Assembly: GCA_023150195.1 (NCBI GenBank)
Contig: JAKLLI010000106.1
Location: 1 to 6,786 of the forward strand
DNA length: 6,786 bases
Direction: 5' to 3'
DNA from: Azonexus sp.
GTDB lineage: Bacteria > Pseudomonadota > Gammaproteobacteria > Burkholderiales > Rhodocyclaceae
Part shown: positions 1 to 6,032 of the stretch, piece after piece
Layout: every line of letters begins with the position of its first letter
How positions within the stretch are numbered: position 1 is the first letter of the stretch
Translations under genes and position numbers: made by a program
Notes under the pieces: generated by a model
Told to the model about the DNA's origin: nothing
The model's input: only the letters and a program-made list of their open reading frames with translations
Databases searched by the model: none

Positions 1-674
1 CGGATAAGGCTTTGGTTGAGGTGATCGGTCTGGGCAAAACCGTCAGTAACGGTGCTTCGCCACTGACGATTTTGCAGGATATTACTTTCTCGGTCATGCC
101 GGGCGAAAGCGTGGCCATTGTCGGCGCCTCCGGTTCGGGAAAATCAACGCTGCTTGGGCTGCTGGCGGGGCTGGATGTTCCCGGCAGCGGTGAAGTTCGG
201 CTGGATGGTGTGGCCCTGTCGGCGCTGGATGAAGATGCCCGGGCGGCTTTGCGGGGGCGACTGCTGGGTTTTGTTTTTCAGTCTTTTCAACTCCTGCCGT
301 CGCTGACGGCACTGGAAAACGTGATGCTGCCGCTGGAGCTGGCGAATCGGCCGGATGCCGAGGCCCAGGCTGCTGACTGGCTGGCCCGGGTGGGTTTGAG
401 CGAGCGGGCACGGCACTATCCCAAGCATCTGTCCGGTGGCGAACAGCAGCGCGTGGCGCTGGCGCGTGCCTTTGCCTCCGCGCCACGCCTGGTGTTGGCC
501 GACGAGCCAACCGGCAATCTGGACGCTCAAACCGGGGCGCAGATTGTCGAACTGATGTTTGAATTAAATGCCCGTGAAGGCACCACCCTGATTCTGGTGA
601 CCCACGACGAGGCGATTGCCGCACGTTGTGATCGCCGTCTGCGCATTCAGGCCGGCTGTCTGGTGGCCGACTAG
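1..674 (+). CDS. ybbA: YbbA/LolD-type ABC transporter ATP-binding protein (5' end probably outside window)
   Basis: This is the nucleotide-binding subunit of an ABC transporter of the LolD/MacB/YbbA class. It would bind and hydrolyse ATP at the cytoplasmic membrane face to drive a partner permease not seen here. Counting from the TTG at 12, the Walker A motif GASGSGKST is at residues 38-46, the Q-loop Gln is 90 ([19 protein letters not shown]), the signature LSGGEQQ is 140-146, Walker B plus catalytic Glu (LVLADE) is 160-165, the D-loop GNLD is 168-171 and the switch His is 198. There are no membrane segments. The frame stays open to the left edge (codons Asp-Lys-Ala before the TTG). As I recall it, E. 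coli YbbA has about six residues before the equivalent of LVEV, so the real start probably lies just outside. The TTG at 12, with GGA at 2-4, is the in-window alternative. Family resemblance to YbbA extends to the C-terminal RCDRRLRI. The substrate is unknown. The class is near certain, the exact symbol less so. Confidence 0.93.
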   Translation, partial: DKALVEVIGLGKTVSNGASPLTILQDITFSVMPGESVAIVGASGSGKSTLLGLLAGLDVPGSGEVRLDGVALSALDEDARAALRGRLLGFVFQSFQLLPSLTALENVMLPLELANRPDAEAQAADWLARVGLSERARHYPKHLSGGEQQRVALARAFASAPRLVLADEPTGNLDAQTGAQIVELMFELNAREGTTLILVTHDEAIAARCDRRLRIQAGCLVAD

Positions 675-678
675 TCGG
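667..678. repeat. Perfect 12-bp palindrome over the ABC-gene stop codon
   Basis: CCGACTAGTCGG is a perfect palindrome containing the TAG stop (672-674). It occupies most of the 12-bp gap between the convergent ABC and HDOD genes. A GGCC at 665-668 and another at 682-685 could give a second, alternative pairing. No T-run follows on either strand, so it is not a standard intrinsic terminator. It may still form a short 3'-end stem in both transcripts. Confidence 0.5.
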
Positions 679-686
679 TTAGGCCC

Positions 687-1550
687 TCAAGGCGCGTGGC
701 CGCGCATCAATTCGCTGGCGCCCGCCTGCAAGGCAGGCAGGTCGGCGGCGCTCAGGTCGAGCAATTCAAGGCAGGCCTCACCCATCTTGTGCCATTCGCA
801 ACTCTGATTCTGGCCCGTCATTTCCTGATCAATTCGTTCTGCCAATTGAGACAGGGCAATCAGGCGGCGCACGGTGGGTGAGAGTGCGCCAGCACCAGCG
901 CGGATAGAGACAAAATCGTGATGATGCCGGATCGCCTGGCAGGTATTCTCGGGTAACCACCAGGATTGGCCGAGCAGGCTGCCGACCACGGCATGGTTGG
1001 TTGGGTGGCGGGACTCCTCCACTTCGGTAAAGGCGCGCTCGGTGTCCGCATTGGCGATGGCCAGCGTTTCGATGTACTGCGGGAATTTACGCATCATGAT
1101 CGGGATGCCGCAGTCGCGGAACAGGCTGAAAGTGTAAGCATCCTCGCTGCGCACGCCGTCCTTGCGTCCGATTTCCTGCGCCAGCCAGCCGGAAATTTCG
1201 GCCACGCGCGCCGAGGCATCCCAGAAACGTTCCATGGCAGGCATCGGTGGCAGCACGTTGCGCAGCACGATGGTGGCGATGGTTGAGGCCGTGTTGGCCA
1301 GGCCCAGCATGGTCAGCGCATCCTGGACGGTGCGCGCCTTGGTCCGGTAGCCAAAATAAGGGGAGTTGACGACCTTGAGCAGGCTGCCGGAGATGCTGAC
1401 ATCGGCGCTGATGATGCGCGCCAGCGTGATCAGGTCGGGTTCGTCACGCCGCATTTCCAGGGCGATTTTTTCCAGAATCACCGGACGCGGGGGGATGCCG
1501 ATTTGCCGGATGCTGGCGAGTAATTGCGTTTCGAATTCTGCGGTTTCCAT
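687..1550 (-). CDS. HDOD domain signalling protein
   Basis: A 287-residue protein made almost entirely of an HDOD (HD-related output) domain. Such proteins are regulatory, often linked to c-di-GMP signalling, chemotaxis or stress, and most lack proven enzymatic activity. Visible family features are the helix pair ending in SGSLLKVVNSPYFGYR (55-70), then VQDALTMLGL (75-84), FSLFRDCGIPIMMRKFP (141-157), and a C-terminal AIRHHHDF (206-213). Where a catalytic HD protein would have a His-Asp pair, this one has Arg145-Asp146, so phosphohydrolase activity is unlikely. The reading frame continues upstream into the neighbouring gene, but the ATG at 1550 begins exactly where homology begins. It is preceded by an AAGGA Shine-Dalgarno that overlaps the end of the GGDEF-EAL gene. 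That stop is only 5 nt away, so translation is probably coupled and the pair likely works together. No signal peptide or membrane segment is seen. Confidence 0.9.
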   Translation of the reverse strand: METAEFETQLLASIRQIGIPPRPVILEKIALEMRRDEPDLITLARIISADVSISGSLLKVVNSPYFGYRTKARTVQDALTMLGLANTASTIATIVLRNVLPPMPAMERFWDASARVAEISGWLAQEIGRKDGVRSEDAYTFSLFRDCGIPIMMRKFPQYIETLAIANADTERAFTEVEESRHPTNHAVVGSLLGQSWWLPENTCQAIRHHHDFVSIRAGAGALSPTVRRLIALSQLAERIDQEMTGQNQSCEWHKMGEACLELLDLSAADLPALQAGASELMRGHAP

Positions 1551-1555
1551 GCGTT

Positions 1556-2842
1556 TTATCCTTGGCGACCCTGTAACCAGGTGTCGAGTGCCGGTTCGGT
1601 CAGTGGGCGGCACAGCAAAAAGCCTTGAATGGCATCGACGCCGGCTGCGCACAGGCTGTCGTACTGGGCTTGGGTTTCCACCCCTTCGGCGACCACGGTC
1701 ATGCCGAGATCCCGTGCCAATTGGGTCACCGTGCGCACGATGGCGAAGGATTTCTTGTCTTCGGGCAGGCCCACAATGAAAGCGCGGTCCAGCTTGAGTT
1801 TGCGAGCGGGCAAATCCTTGAGATAAGCGAGGCAGGAGTAGCCCGTACCGAAATCGTCGATGGCCAGCGGAAAGCCGGCTTCCAGTGCGGCATCGAGGTT
1901 GTTGCGAACCACGGTGGACATGTCCATGAACAGGGATTCGGTCAATTCCAGTTCCAGGCTGGCCGGCGAAACATCGCTGCAGGCCAGCACCGCATACAGG
2001 GTCTGTTTGAATTTGGGGGCGGTTAACTGGGCGCGCGAGACGTTGACCGCGACTTTCACCTGCCGACCTTCCAGCGCCAGACGATCGACCAGTCTGGCGG
2101 CCGTGAGCAGGGTCCATTCACCGAGGCGGACAATCAGCCCGGTTTTTTCGGCGACCGGGATGAAGTGGGCGGGGGAGATGGCCTGGCCACGCACGTTGCA
2201 GCGCATCAGGGCTTCCAGGGCTTCGATGCCACCATCGCGGGTATTCAGGATGGGCTGGTAATTGAGCGACAGGCCGCCCATTTCCAGGGCTTCGTGCAGT
2301 TGTTCCTCAATGGCCAGTTCTTCGCGGGCCAGGAGATTGCCGGAACGGCCGGCCTGTCGTTCATCTCCCGAGTTCACGTACTGGCTGCCGCCCAGCTCCT
2401 TGGCGATGACCATGGCCCGATCGGCCCGTTCTAGCAGGCTCTCCGGTGCTTCGCCTGCCTGTGCCAGGGCAATGCCGACGCTGGCGCTGGGACGAATGCG
2501 CACGTCCCCGATTTCCAGGGGTTCGCTGAGCACGGACAAAATGCGTTCTGCCGCGGCGGTGCTCAGGCTCGGATGGCTGTCGGGTAGCAGGACCACGAAT
2601 TCGTCGCCGCCGATCCGGGCCAGTCGGTCGCCGACCTTGGCGCGTGAGCGCAGGCGGTAAGCGAGTTGAGCGAGCACGTTGTCGCCGGCACGATGGCCGA
2701 AGGAGGCGTTGATCTGGCGGAAACGATCGATGCCGACCCAGAGGACGGCCAATGCGGGCGCGGACGCCTGGGCGTCGGCGATGGACGTCGTCAGTGCGTG
2801 CAAGCACTCGTTGCGGTCAAGAAATCCGGTCAGTCCATCCAT
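1556..2842 (-). CDS. GGDEF-EAL protein, probable c-di-GMP phosphodiesterase
   Basis: A 428-residue cytoplasmic protein consisting only of a GGDEF domain (about 1-160) and an EAL domain (about 175-425), with no sensor or membrane region. The EAL half carries the full expected catalytic set: E210-A-L-M-R, N267 (VNVS), E299/E302 (ELTES), D329-D330 (DDFGTGYS), K350 (KLD), E386 (AEGVE) and Q406 (QGF). It should therefore hydrolyse c-di-GMP to pGpG. The GGDEF half begins at DGLTGFLDR (2-10) and has an intact GGDEF (78-82), N45 and D54. However, the first Asp of the usual DxD metal motif is Gly37 (VGID), and the inhibitory RxxD site reads KVGD (69-72). Cyclase activity is doubtful, and the domain may act as a GTP-sensing regulator of the EAL, as in some composite proteins. 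The ATG at 2842 is the first start after an in-frame stop at 2870-2872. Its Shine-Dalgarno is weak (GAGAAG). The HDOD gene follows 5 nt downstream. Confidence 0.94.
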   Translation of the reverse strand: MDGLTGFLDRNECLHALTTSIADAQASAPALAVLWVGIDRFRQINASFGHRAGDNVLAQLAYRLRSRAKVGDRLARIGGDEFVVLLPDSHPSLSTAAAERILSVLSEPLEIGDVRIRPSASVGIALAQAGEAPESLLERADRAMVIAKELGGSQYVNSGDERQAGRSGNLLAREELAIEEQLHEALEMGGLSLNYQPILNTRDGGIEALEALMRCNVRGQAISPAHFIPVAEKTGLIVRLGEWTLLTAARLVDRLALEGRQVKVAVNVSRAQLTAPKFKQTLYAVLACSDVSPASLELELTESLFMDMSTVVRNNLDAALEAGFPLAIDDFGTGYSCLAYLKDLPARKLKLDRAFIVGLPEDKKSFAIVRTVTQLARDLGMTVVAEGVETQAQYDSLCAAGVDAIQGFLLCRPLTEPALDTWLQGRQG

Positions 2843-2873
2843 GCAGTCGCTTCTCGCGGGGAGCCTCGGTCAT
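2817..2873 (-). other. Short ORF overlapping the GGDEF-EAL start (possible leader peptide or displaced N-terminus)
   Basis: An 18-codon frame begins at the ATG at 2873-2871, reads MTEAPREKRLHGWTDRIS, and stops at 2819-2817. It is out of frame with the GGDEF-EAL gene and covers that gene's start codon. Its composition (charged, no low complexity) looks like an ordinary protein N-terminus. It could be a chance ORF, a leader peptide whose translation feeds ribosomes to the weakly initiated ATG at 2842, or the true N-terminus displaced by a frameshift. I see no strong Shine-Dalgarno for it. Confidence 0.25.
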
Positions 2874-2881
2874 GCGGATTG

Positions 2882-2892
2882 GCTAGTCTAGC
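2882..2892. repeat. Short inverted repeat between hpnE and the GGDEF-EAL gene
   Basis: GCTAGTCTAGC is two 5-bp arms around a single base. It lies in the 83-bp gap between the hpnE stop (2926) and the GGDEF-EAL start (2842) and contains two copies of CTAG, a tetramer usually rare in bacterial genomes. It could be part of an operator, but no regulator or convincing promoter is visible beside it. The rest of the gap holds no clear terminator. Confidence 0.3.
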
Positions 2893-2925
2893 GGAACAAA
2901 GCCGGTTGTGGCGGGGAAATGAGGG

Positions 2926-4173
2926 TCAAGCGGGCGTTGGTGCAGAATGCGGGGCGCTGGCCATGAGCCGGGCCGCGGCGATTTTTCCACTGCGCACAGC
3001 GGCTTCCAGTGTGGCGGGGTACTCGGGGTAACAGCAGTCACCGGCCAGGGCGAGGCGCGGCGAGGGACTGCGGGGAAGCCGGCTGCTGCTGCCGGGCAGG
3101 CAGGCATGTGTTGCCCGTTGTTCGCGGATCACACCGTGCCATAGCAAAGGTTCCGTCAGGCCCAATTCTGCATGCAACGCATGGACCAGCGCGGCATCAT
3201 CCAGTGCTTCCCAGTCGCCATGGCCGCTCAGGGCACAGCCCAGCATGCCCTGGCCACGGTCGACCACCCATTGACCCACATTTTTCGAGAGTTTGATCAG
3301 CGGAAACGGCAGCCGGGTTTTTTCCGGATATTGCAAGTAGACCGTGGCAATCGGTTCGAAGGTGGTCGGTACGTCGACCTCGGGCAGGCACTGGGCGAGA
3401 TGCCTTGGCGAGAGGGCAAGCACCGCGCTGTCGAAGCGTTCGCCGTCAATCGCTACGCCGGTCTCATCCGTACTGAGATGCCGGACGCGGTGGCGAAAAC
3501 GTATCTGGCAGCCACGGGCCTGCAACCAGCGCAGTGCCGGCTCAGGAAATAGCTCGCCCAGGGGCACTCGCGGCAGCAGCAGATCGGTGGCATCCCGGTG
3601 ATGGCTGCCCAGACTGTCGCGCAAGACGTTGGCGAAGACTTGTGCAGAAGCGCGTTCCGCCGGCGTGTTCATGGCGGCGAGGCAAAGGGGTTCCCAAAGC
3701 TGCTGGCGCAGTGGGCCGGTTTGGCCCGCAGCATCCAGCCACTGGGCGACGGTGCAATCGGGATCGACCTGGAATCGCTGCCATTTGACCGTTTGCATCC
3801 AGCGCGCGGTGGCGAGTTTCTCGCCCAAGCAGATAGGCGACGCGGTCAGCAGCCCCCAGGCGACGTTGAATGGCGCAGGGAGGGTGGGCAGTTGCATGCG
3901 GAAACCGGCAGGATCGATGACGGCCAAAGGGCGGCGGTCGAGCAAGGTGTCGGGGTCGGCGCCCACGTGGCGCATCATGGCCAGCGTGTCGCGGTAGGCA
4001 CCGAGCAGAATGTGCTGGCCGTTGTCGAGCCGGCGGCCATCCAGGGTGACCGAGCGGGCGCGTCCACCGGCCACCCGACCGGCCTCGAAGAGCTCGACGG
4101 GGTGACCCGCGATCGTCAGTTCGATGGCCGCGGTCAGACCGGCCCAGCCGGCGCCCACCACGGCGATGCGCAT
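2926..4173 (-). CDS. hpnE: Hydroxysqualene dehydroxylase HpnE
   Basis: An FAD-dependent oxidoreductase of the amine-oxidase/phytoene-desaturase superfamily, 415 residues. It catalyses the last step of the HpnCDE route, the reductive removal of the hydroxyl of hydroxysqualene to give squalene. The N-terminal Rossmann motif VVGAGWAGL is at 5-13, the acidic residue at the end of the second strand is E30, and the GGRAR FAD loop is 36-40. The family block LDNGQHILLGAYR is at 49-61. Near the C-terminus are AGD (377-379) and YPATLEAAVRSG, the second FAD-contact region. No transmembrane segment is obvious, so membrane association would be peripheral. It starts 4 nt after the hpnD stop (TGAGCTGATG), with AAAGG upstream as a possible ribosome site, so translation is probably coupled to hpnD. 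The gene order hpnC-hpnD-hpnE is the classic one and strongly supports the assignment over other desaturase-like proteins. Confidence 0.95.
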   Translation of the reverse strand: MRIAVVGAGWAGLTAAIELTIAGHPVELFEAGRVAGGRARSVTLDGRRLDNGQHILLGAYRDTLAMMRHVGADPDTLLDRRPLAVIDPAGFRMQLPTLPAPFNVAWGLLTASPICLGEKLATARWMQTVKWQRFQVDPDCTVAQWLDAAGQTGPLRQQLWEPLCLAAMNTPAERASAQVFANVLRDSLGSHHRDATDLLLPRVPLGELFPEPALRWLQARGCQIRFRHRVRHLSTDETGVAIDGERFDSAVLALSPRHLAQCLPEVDVPTTFEPIATVYLQYPEKTRLPFPLIKLSKNVGQWVVDRGQGMLGCALSGHGDWEALDDAALVHALHAELGLTEPLLWHGVIREQRATHACLPGSSSRLPRSPSPRLALAGDCCYPEYPATLEAAVRSGKIAAARLMASAPHSAPTPA

Positions 4174-4177
4174 CAGC

Positions 4178-5011
4178 TCAGCCTTTGATCCAGGTTTTTG
4201 CCGCCAGCCACAGCTTGCGCGTGGCGGGAAGCGAAATGCGTTGATGCAGCACCTGAAACTGCGTGTCGCGAATTTCTTCGAGCAGGGTGCGATAGATGGC
4301 AGCCATGATCAGGCCCGGGCGCTGGCTCTTCCGGTCGACGGCCGGCAACTGCGAAAAAGCCTGCTCGTAATAGTGTTGGGCGCGTTCGTACTGGCATTGC
4401 ATCAGGGCCGTGAAATTATCCGAGTAGCGCGCATTCAGGATATCCGCTGCCGGGACGTTGAACTGCTTGAGTTCATCCATCGGAATATAGATGCGGCCAC
4501 GTCGGGCATCGTCGCCAACGTCGCGAATGATGTTGGTGAGCTGGAAGGCCATGCCCAGATCGTGCGCGTATTTCTGCGTTTGGCGATCCTGGTAGCCAAA
4601 AATCTCCGCAGCCAGCAGGCCAACGACGCTGGCCACGCGGTAGCAATACAGCGAGAGTCCCTTGAAATCGAGGTAGCGCGATTGCTGGAGATCCATCTCC
4701 ATGCCATCGATGATTTCGAGCAACTGTTCGGGCGGCAGGTTGATGCCGGCATCCACCGCCTGCAAGGCCAGCCCGACCGGGTGTGTGGCCTTGCGTTCGG
4801 CGATGCGATCGACTTCCATGCGCCACCAGGCCAGTTTGGTCGAGGCCAGCGCAATGTCGCTGCATTCATCGACCACATCGTCGACTTCGCGGCAGAAGGC
4901 ATACAGCGCCATGATCGCCTGACGGCGGACCGGCGGCAGGAAGAGGAAGCTGTAATAAAAGGAGGAGCCGCTTTTGGCGCACTTCTCCTGGCAGTAGAGA
5001 TCAGGATTCAT
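4178..5011 (-). CDS. hpnD: Presqualene diphosphate synthase HpnD
   Basis: A trans-isoprenyl diphosphate (head-to-head) synthase of the squalene/phytoene synthase family, 277 residues. It condenses two farnesyl diphosphates to presqualene diphosphate, the first step of the HpnDCE route. The two Mg-diphosphate binding motifs are visible: REVDDVVDE at 41-49 (D44, D45, D48) and QLTNIIRDVGDDARRGRIYIP at 157-177 (D164, D167, D168). The N-terminus MNPDLYCQEKCAKSGSSFYY is characteristic of HpnD and fixes the ATG at 5011. The frame remains open upstream to at least 5161, but that part would lie wholly inside hpnC. The start overlaps the end of hpnC by 11 nt, and no clear Shine-Dalgarno precedes it, so termination-reinitiation coupling is likely. 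Length matches the family. The protein is soluble, probably membrane-associated through its substrate. Confidence 0.96.
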   Translation of the reverse strand: MNPDLYCQEKCAKSGSSFYYSFLFLPPVRRQAIMALYAFCREVDDVVDECSDIALASTKLAWWRMEVDRIAERKATHPVGLALQAVDAGINLPPEQLLEIIDGMEMDLQQSRYLDFKGLSLYCYRVASVVGLLAAEIFGYQDRQTQKYAHDLGMAFQLTNIIRDVGDDARRGRIYIPMDELKQFNVPAADILNARYSDNFTALMQCQYERAQHYYEQAFSQLPAVDRKSQRPGLIMAAIYRTLLEEIRDTQFQVLHQRISLPATRKLWLAAKTWIKG

Positions 5012-5825
5012 GGGGCGACATTCTAAGCGAACGGCCGGCCAGCACCAGCCAGTCGATCGGGCCCAGTGTCGGTCGATGATGGAAGACGTCGCCATTGACG
5101 CGGCGGATGCGTTCAAGAATGCGCAGGCCGCCTTGTACGGTGAACCGGATTTCCCAGCCAAAACGGCCCGGGAGGCTATGCACCAGCGGCAGGCCGCGTT
5201 TCATCAGGGTTTCGGTGCGGTCGCATTCGAAACGCATGAGCGCTTGCCAGGCTGGCGAGGCGTTTGCCGTGGCGATGTCGTTCTCGCTGACGCCGAAATG
5301 CGGGAAGTCGGTTTGCGGGATGTAAACCCGCGATTTTTGCCAGTCGACCGCGACATCCTGCCAAAAGTTGATCAACTGCAAGGCGCTGCAGATGCAATCG
5401 GATTGCATGAGTTGTTCTGGCGCTGTGCAGCCGAACAAATGCAGCATCAGGCGTCCAACCGGATTGGCCGAACGCCGACAGTAATCCATCAGCTCAGGGT
5501 AATCGGCATAGCGCTTTTTGACCACGTCCTGAGCAAAAGCATCGAGGAGATCGCGGAAAAGGGGAATCGGCAGTTCGTAGGCCTGAATTACCGCGGCCAG
5601 CGTGACAAACAGCGGTGTTTGTGGCGTCTCTCCTGCCGCGATGCGGTCGAGTTCGGCATGATAGGCCGCTAGCCCGGCGAGGCGCTCGGCATCGCTGGCA
5701 TCGCCCTCATCGGCAATGTCGTCGGCACTGCGGGCGAAATGGTAAATCGCCGCAATCGGCCGTCGCAAATGCGCAGGAACAAGCAGGGAAGCAACAGGGA
5801 AGTTTTCGTAGTGATCGACGGCCAT
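5001..5825 (-). CDS. hpnC: Hydroxysqualene synthase HpnC
   Basis: A squalene/phytoene-synthase-fold enzyme, 274 residues, that converts presqualene diphosphate to hydroxysqualene, the middle step between HpnD and HpnE. The first Asp-rich motif is SADDIADE at 33-40. The second is LQLINFWQDVAVDWQKSRVY at 149-168, where Gln156 replaces the Arg found before Asp157 in HpnD; this is the usual HpnC form. The first residues MAVDHYENFPVASLL match the HpnC family start, so I place the start at the ATG at 5825. The open frame extends to 6011 through the tRNA-Leu, which is clearly not coding. Six C residues directly precede the ATG and no Shine-Dalgarno is visible. This is the first gene of the squalene block, 52 bp downstream of the tRNA on the same strand. 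I see no good separate promoter in that gap, so read-through from the tRNA promoter is possible. Confidence 0.95.
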   Translation of the reverse strand: MAVDHYENFPVASLLVPAHLRRPIAAIYHFARSADDIADEGDASDAERLAGLAAYHAELDRIAAGETPQTPLFVTLAAVIQAYELPIPLFRDLLDAFAQDVVKKRYADYPELMDYCRRSANPVGRLMLHLFGCTAPEQLMQSDCICSALQLINFWQDVAVDWQKSRVYIPQTDFPHFGVSENDIATANASPAWQALMRFECDRTETLMKRGLPLVHSLPGRFGWEIRFTVQGGLRILERIRRVNGDVFHHRPTLGPIDWLVLAGRSLRMSPHES

Positions 5826-5864
5826 GGGGGGTTCAGGCAATAAATCGATTGCGCGGCTTACATG

Positions 5865-5881
5865 ACCATGCCAAGCATGGT
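5865..5881 (-). repeat. Hairpin overlapping the tRNA-Leu 3' ACCA
   Basis: On the minus strand ACCATGC-TTG-GCATGGT forms a perfect 7-bp stem with a 3-nt loop. The 5' arm contains the discriminator A and CCA end of the tRNA (5881-5878). No U-tract follows, so it is not a standard terminator. In the precursor RNA this hairpin would compete with a free tRNA 3' trailer and could influence 3' processing or read-through into hpnC. Confidence 0.55.
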
Positions 5882-5962
5882 GCCCAGGAAGGGACTCGAA
5901 CCCCCACACCTTGCGGCGCCAGAACCTAAATCTGGTGCGTCTACCAATTTCGCCACCTGGGC
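5878..5962 (-). tRNA. tRNA-Leu (anticodon UAG)
   Basis: An 85-nt leucine tRNA including an encoded CCA. The acceptor stem pairs GCCCAGG (5962-5956) with CCTGGGC (5888-5882), followed by discriminator A73 (5881) and CCA (5880-5878). The D-arm region GTGGCGAAATTGGTAGACGC, the anticodon stem CCAGA/TCTGG with loop TTTAGGT (anticodon TAG at 5928-5926), a long variable arm and the TTCGAGT T-loop are all present. This is class II architecture, as expected for Leu. The body is almost identical to E. coli leuW as I recall it. The T-stem contains two G-U pairs, which is tolerable. It decodes CUA and, by wobble, other CUN codons. It has its own candidate promoter and lies 52 bp before hpnC on the same strand. 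Confidence 0.98.
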
Positions 5963-5992
5963 ACGACACAAACCGTTGGGTCCGTGCAGAGC

Positions 5993-6018
5993 GGCGCGCA
6001 TTGTACCTCAAGCGCGCC
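5993..6018. repeat. GC-rich inverted repeat enclosing the tRNA -10 element
   Basis: GGCGCGC (5993-5999) and GCGCGCC (6012-6018) are perfect 7-bp arms around a 12-bp centre that contains TACAAT. The repeat begins 15 bp past the stop of the DUF498 gene. There is no T-run on the minus strand after it, so it does not read as an intrinsic terminator. It could act as an RNA stem in read-through from the DUF498 gene, or as a protein-binding site over the promoter. Confidence 0.5.
6000..6005 (-). promoter_or_regulatory. Candidate -10 element of the tRNA-Leu promoter
   Basis: TACAAT on the minus strand lies 37 bp upstream of the tRNA 5' end, giving a leader of about 30 nt. The bases directly downstream (GCGCGCC) form a GC-rich discriminator, as is common for stable-RNA promoters under stringent (ppGpp) control. 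I find no good -35 hexamer at 16-18 bp spacing, so the call rests on the -10, the discriminator and the position. Confidence 0.5.
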
Positions 6019-6032
6019 GTGTTCGGGCGGGC

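Noticed and set aside
94..624. Long minus-strand open frame opposite the ABC ATPase
   Set aside because: It is an antisense shadow in GC-rich DNA, with Arg/Pro/Ala-rich composition and no family features, while the plus-strand frame has every ABC motif.
724..738. GCCTGC-AAG-GCAGGC inverted repeat as a terminator
   Set aside because: It lies within the coding region of the HDOD C-terminus and has no T-run, so it is more likely chance or codon-driven.
1551..2117. Extension of the HDOD frame to a 476-residue protein
   Set aside because: The extra part is an out-of-frame shadow of the EAL domain, and HDOD homology starts at the ATG at 1550 with its own ribosome site.
2843..2925. Sigma-70 promoter for the GGDEF-EAL gene
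   Set aside because: A TTGACC and a TAGACT exist on the minus strand but are about 33 bp apart, and no hexamer pair with usable spacing was found.
3598..4188. 196-codon plus-strand open frame opposite hpnE
   Set aside because: It shadows the FAD-binding region of hpnE, with no recognisable domain or ribosome site.
4124..5026. 300-codon plus-strand open frame opposite hpnD
   Set aside because: It is the antisense of a clearly recognised hpnD. The length reflects the codon bias of the real gene.
5826..6011. N-terminal extension of hpnC as a 336-residue protein
   Set aside because: The extension runs through the whole tRNA-Leu gene and its leader, and the HpnC family begins at MAVDHYENFP.
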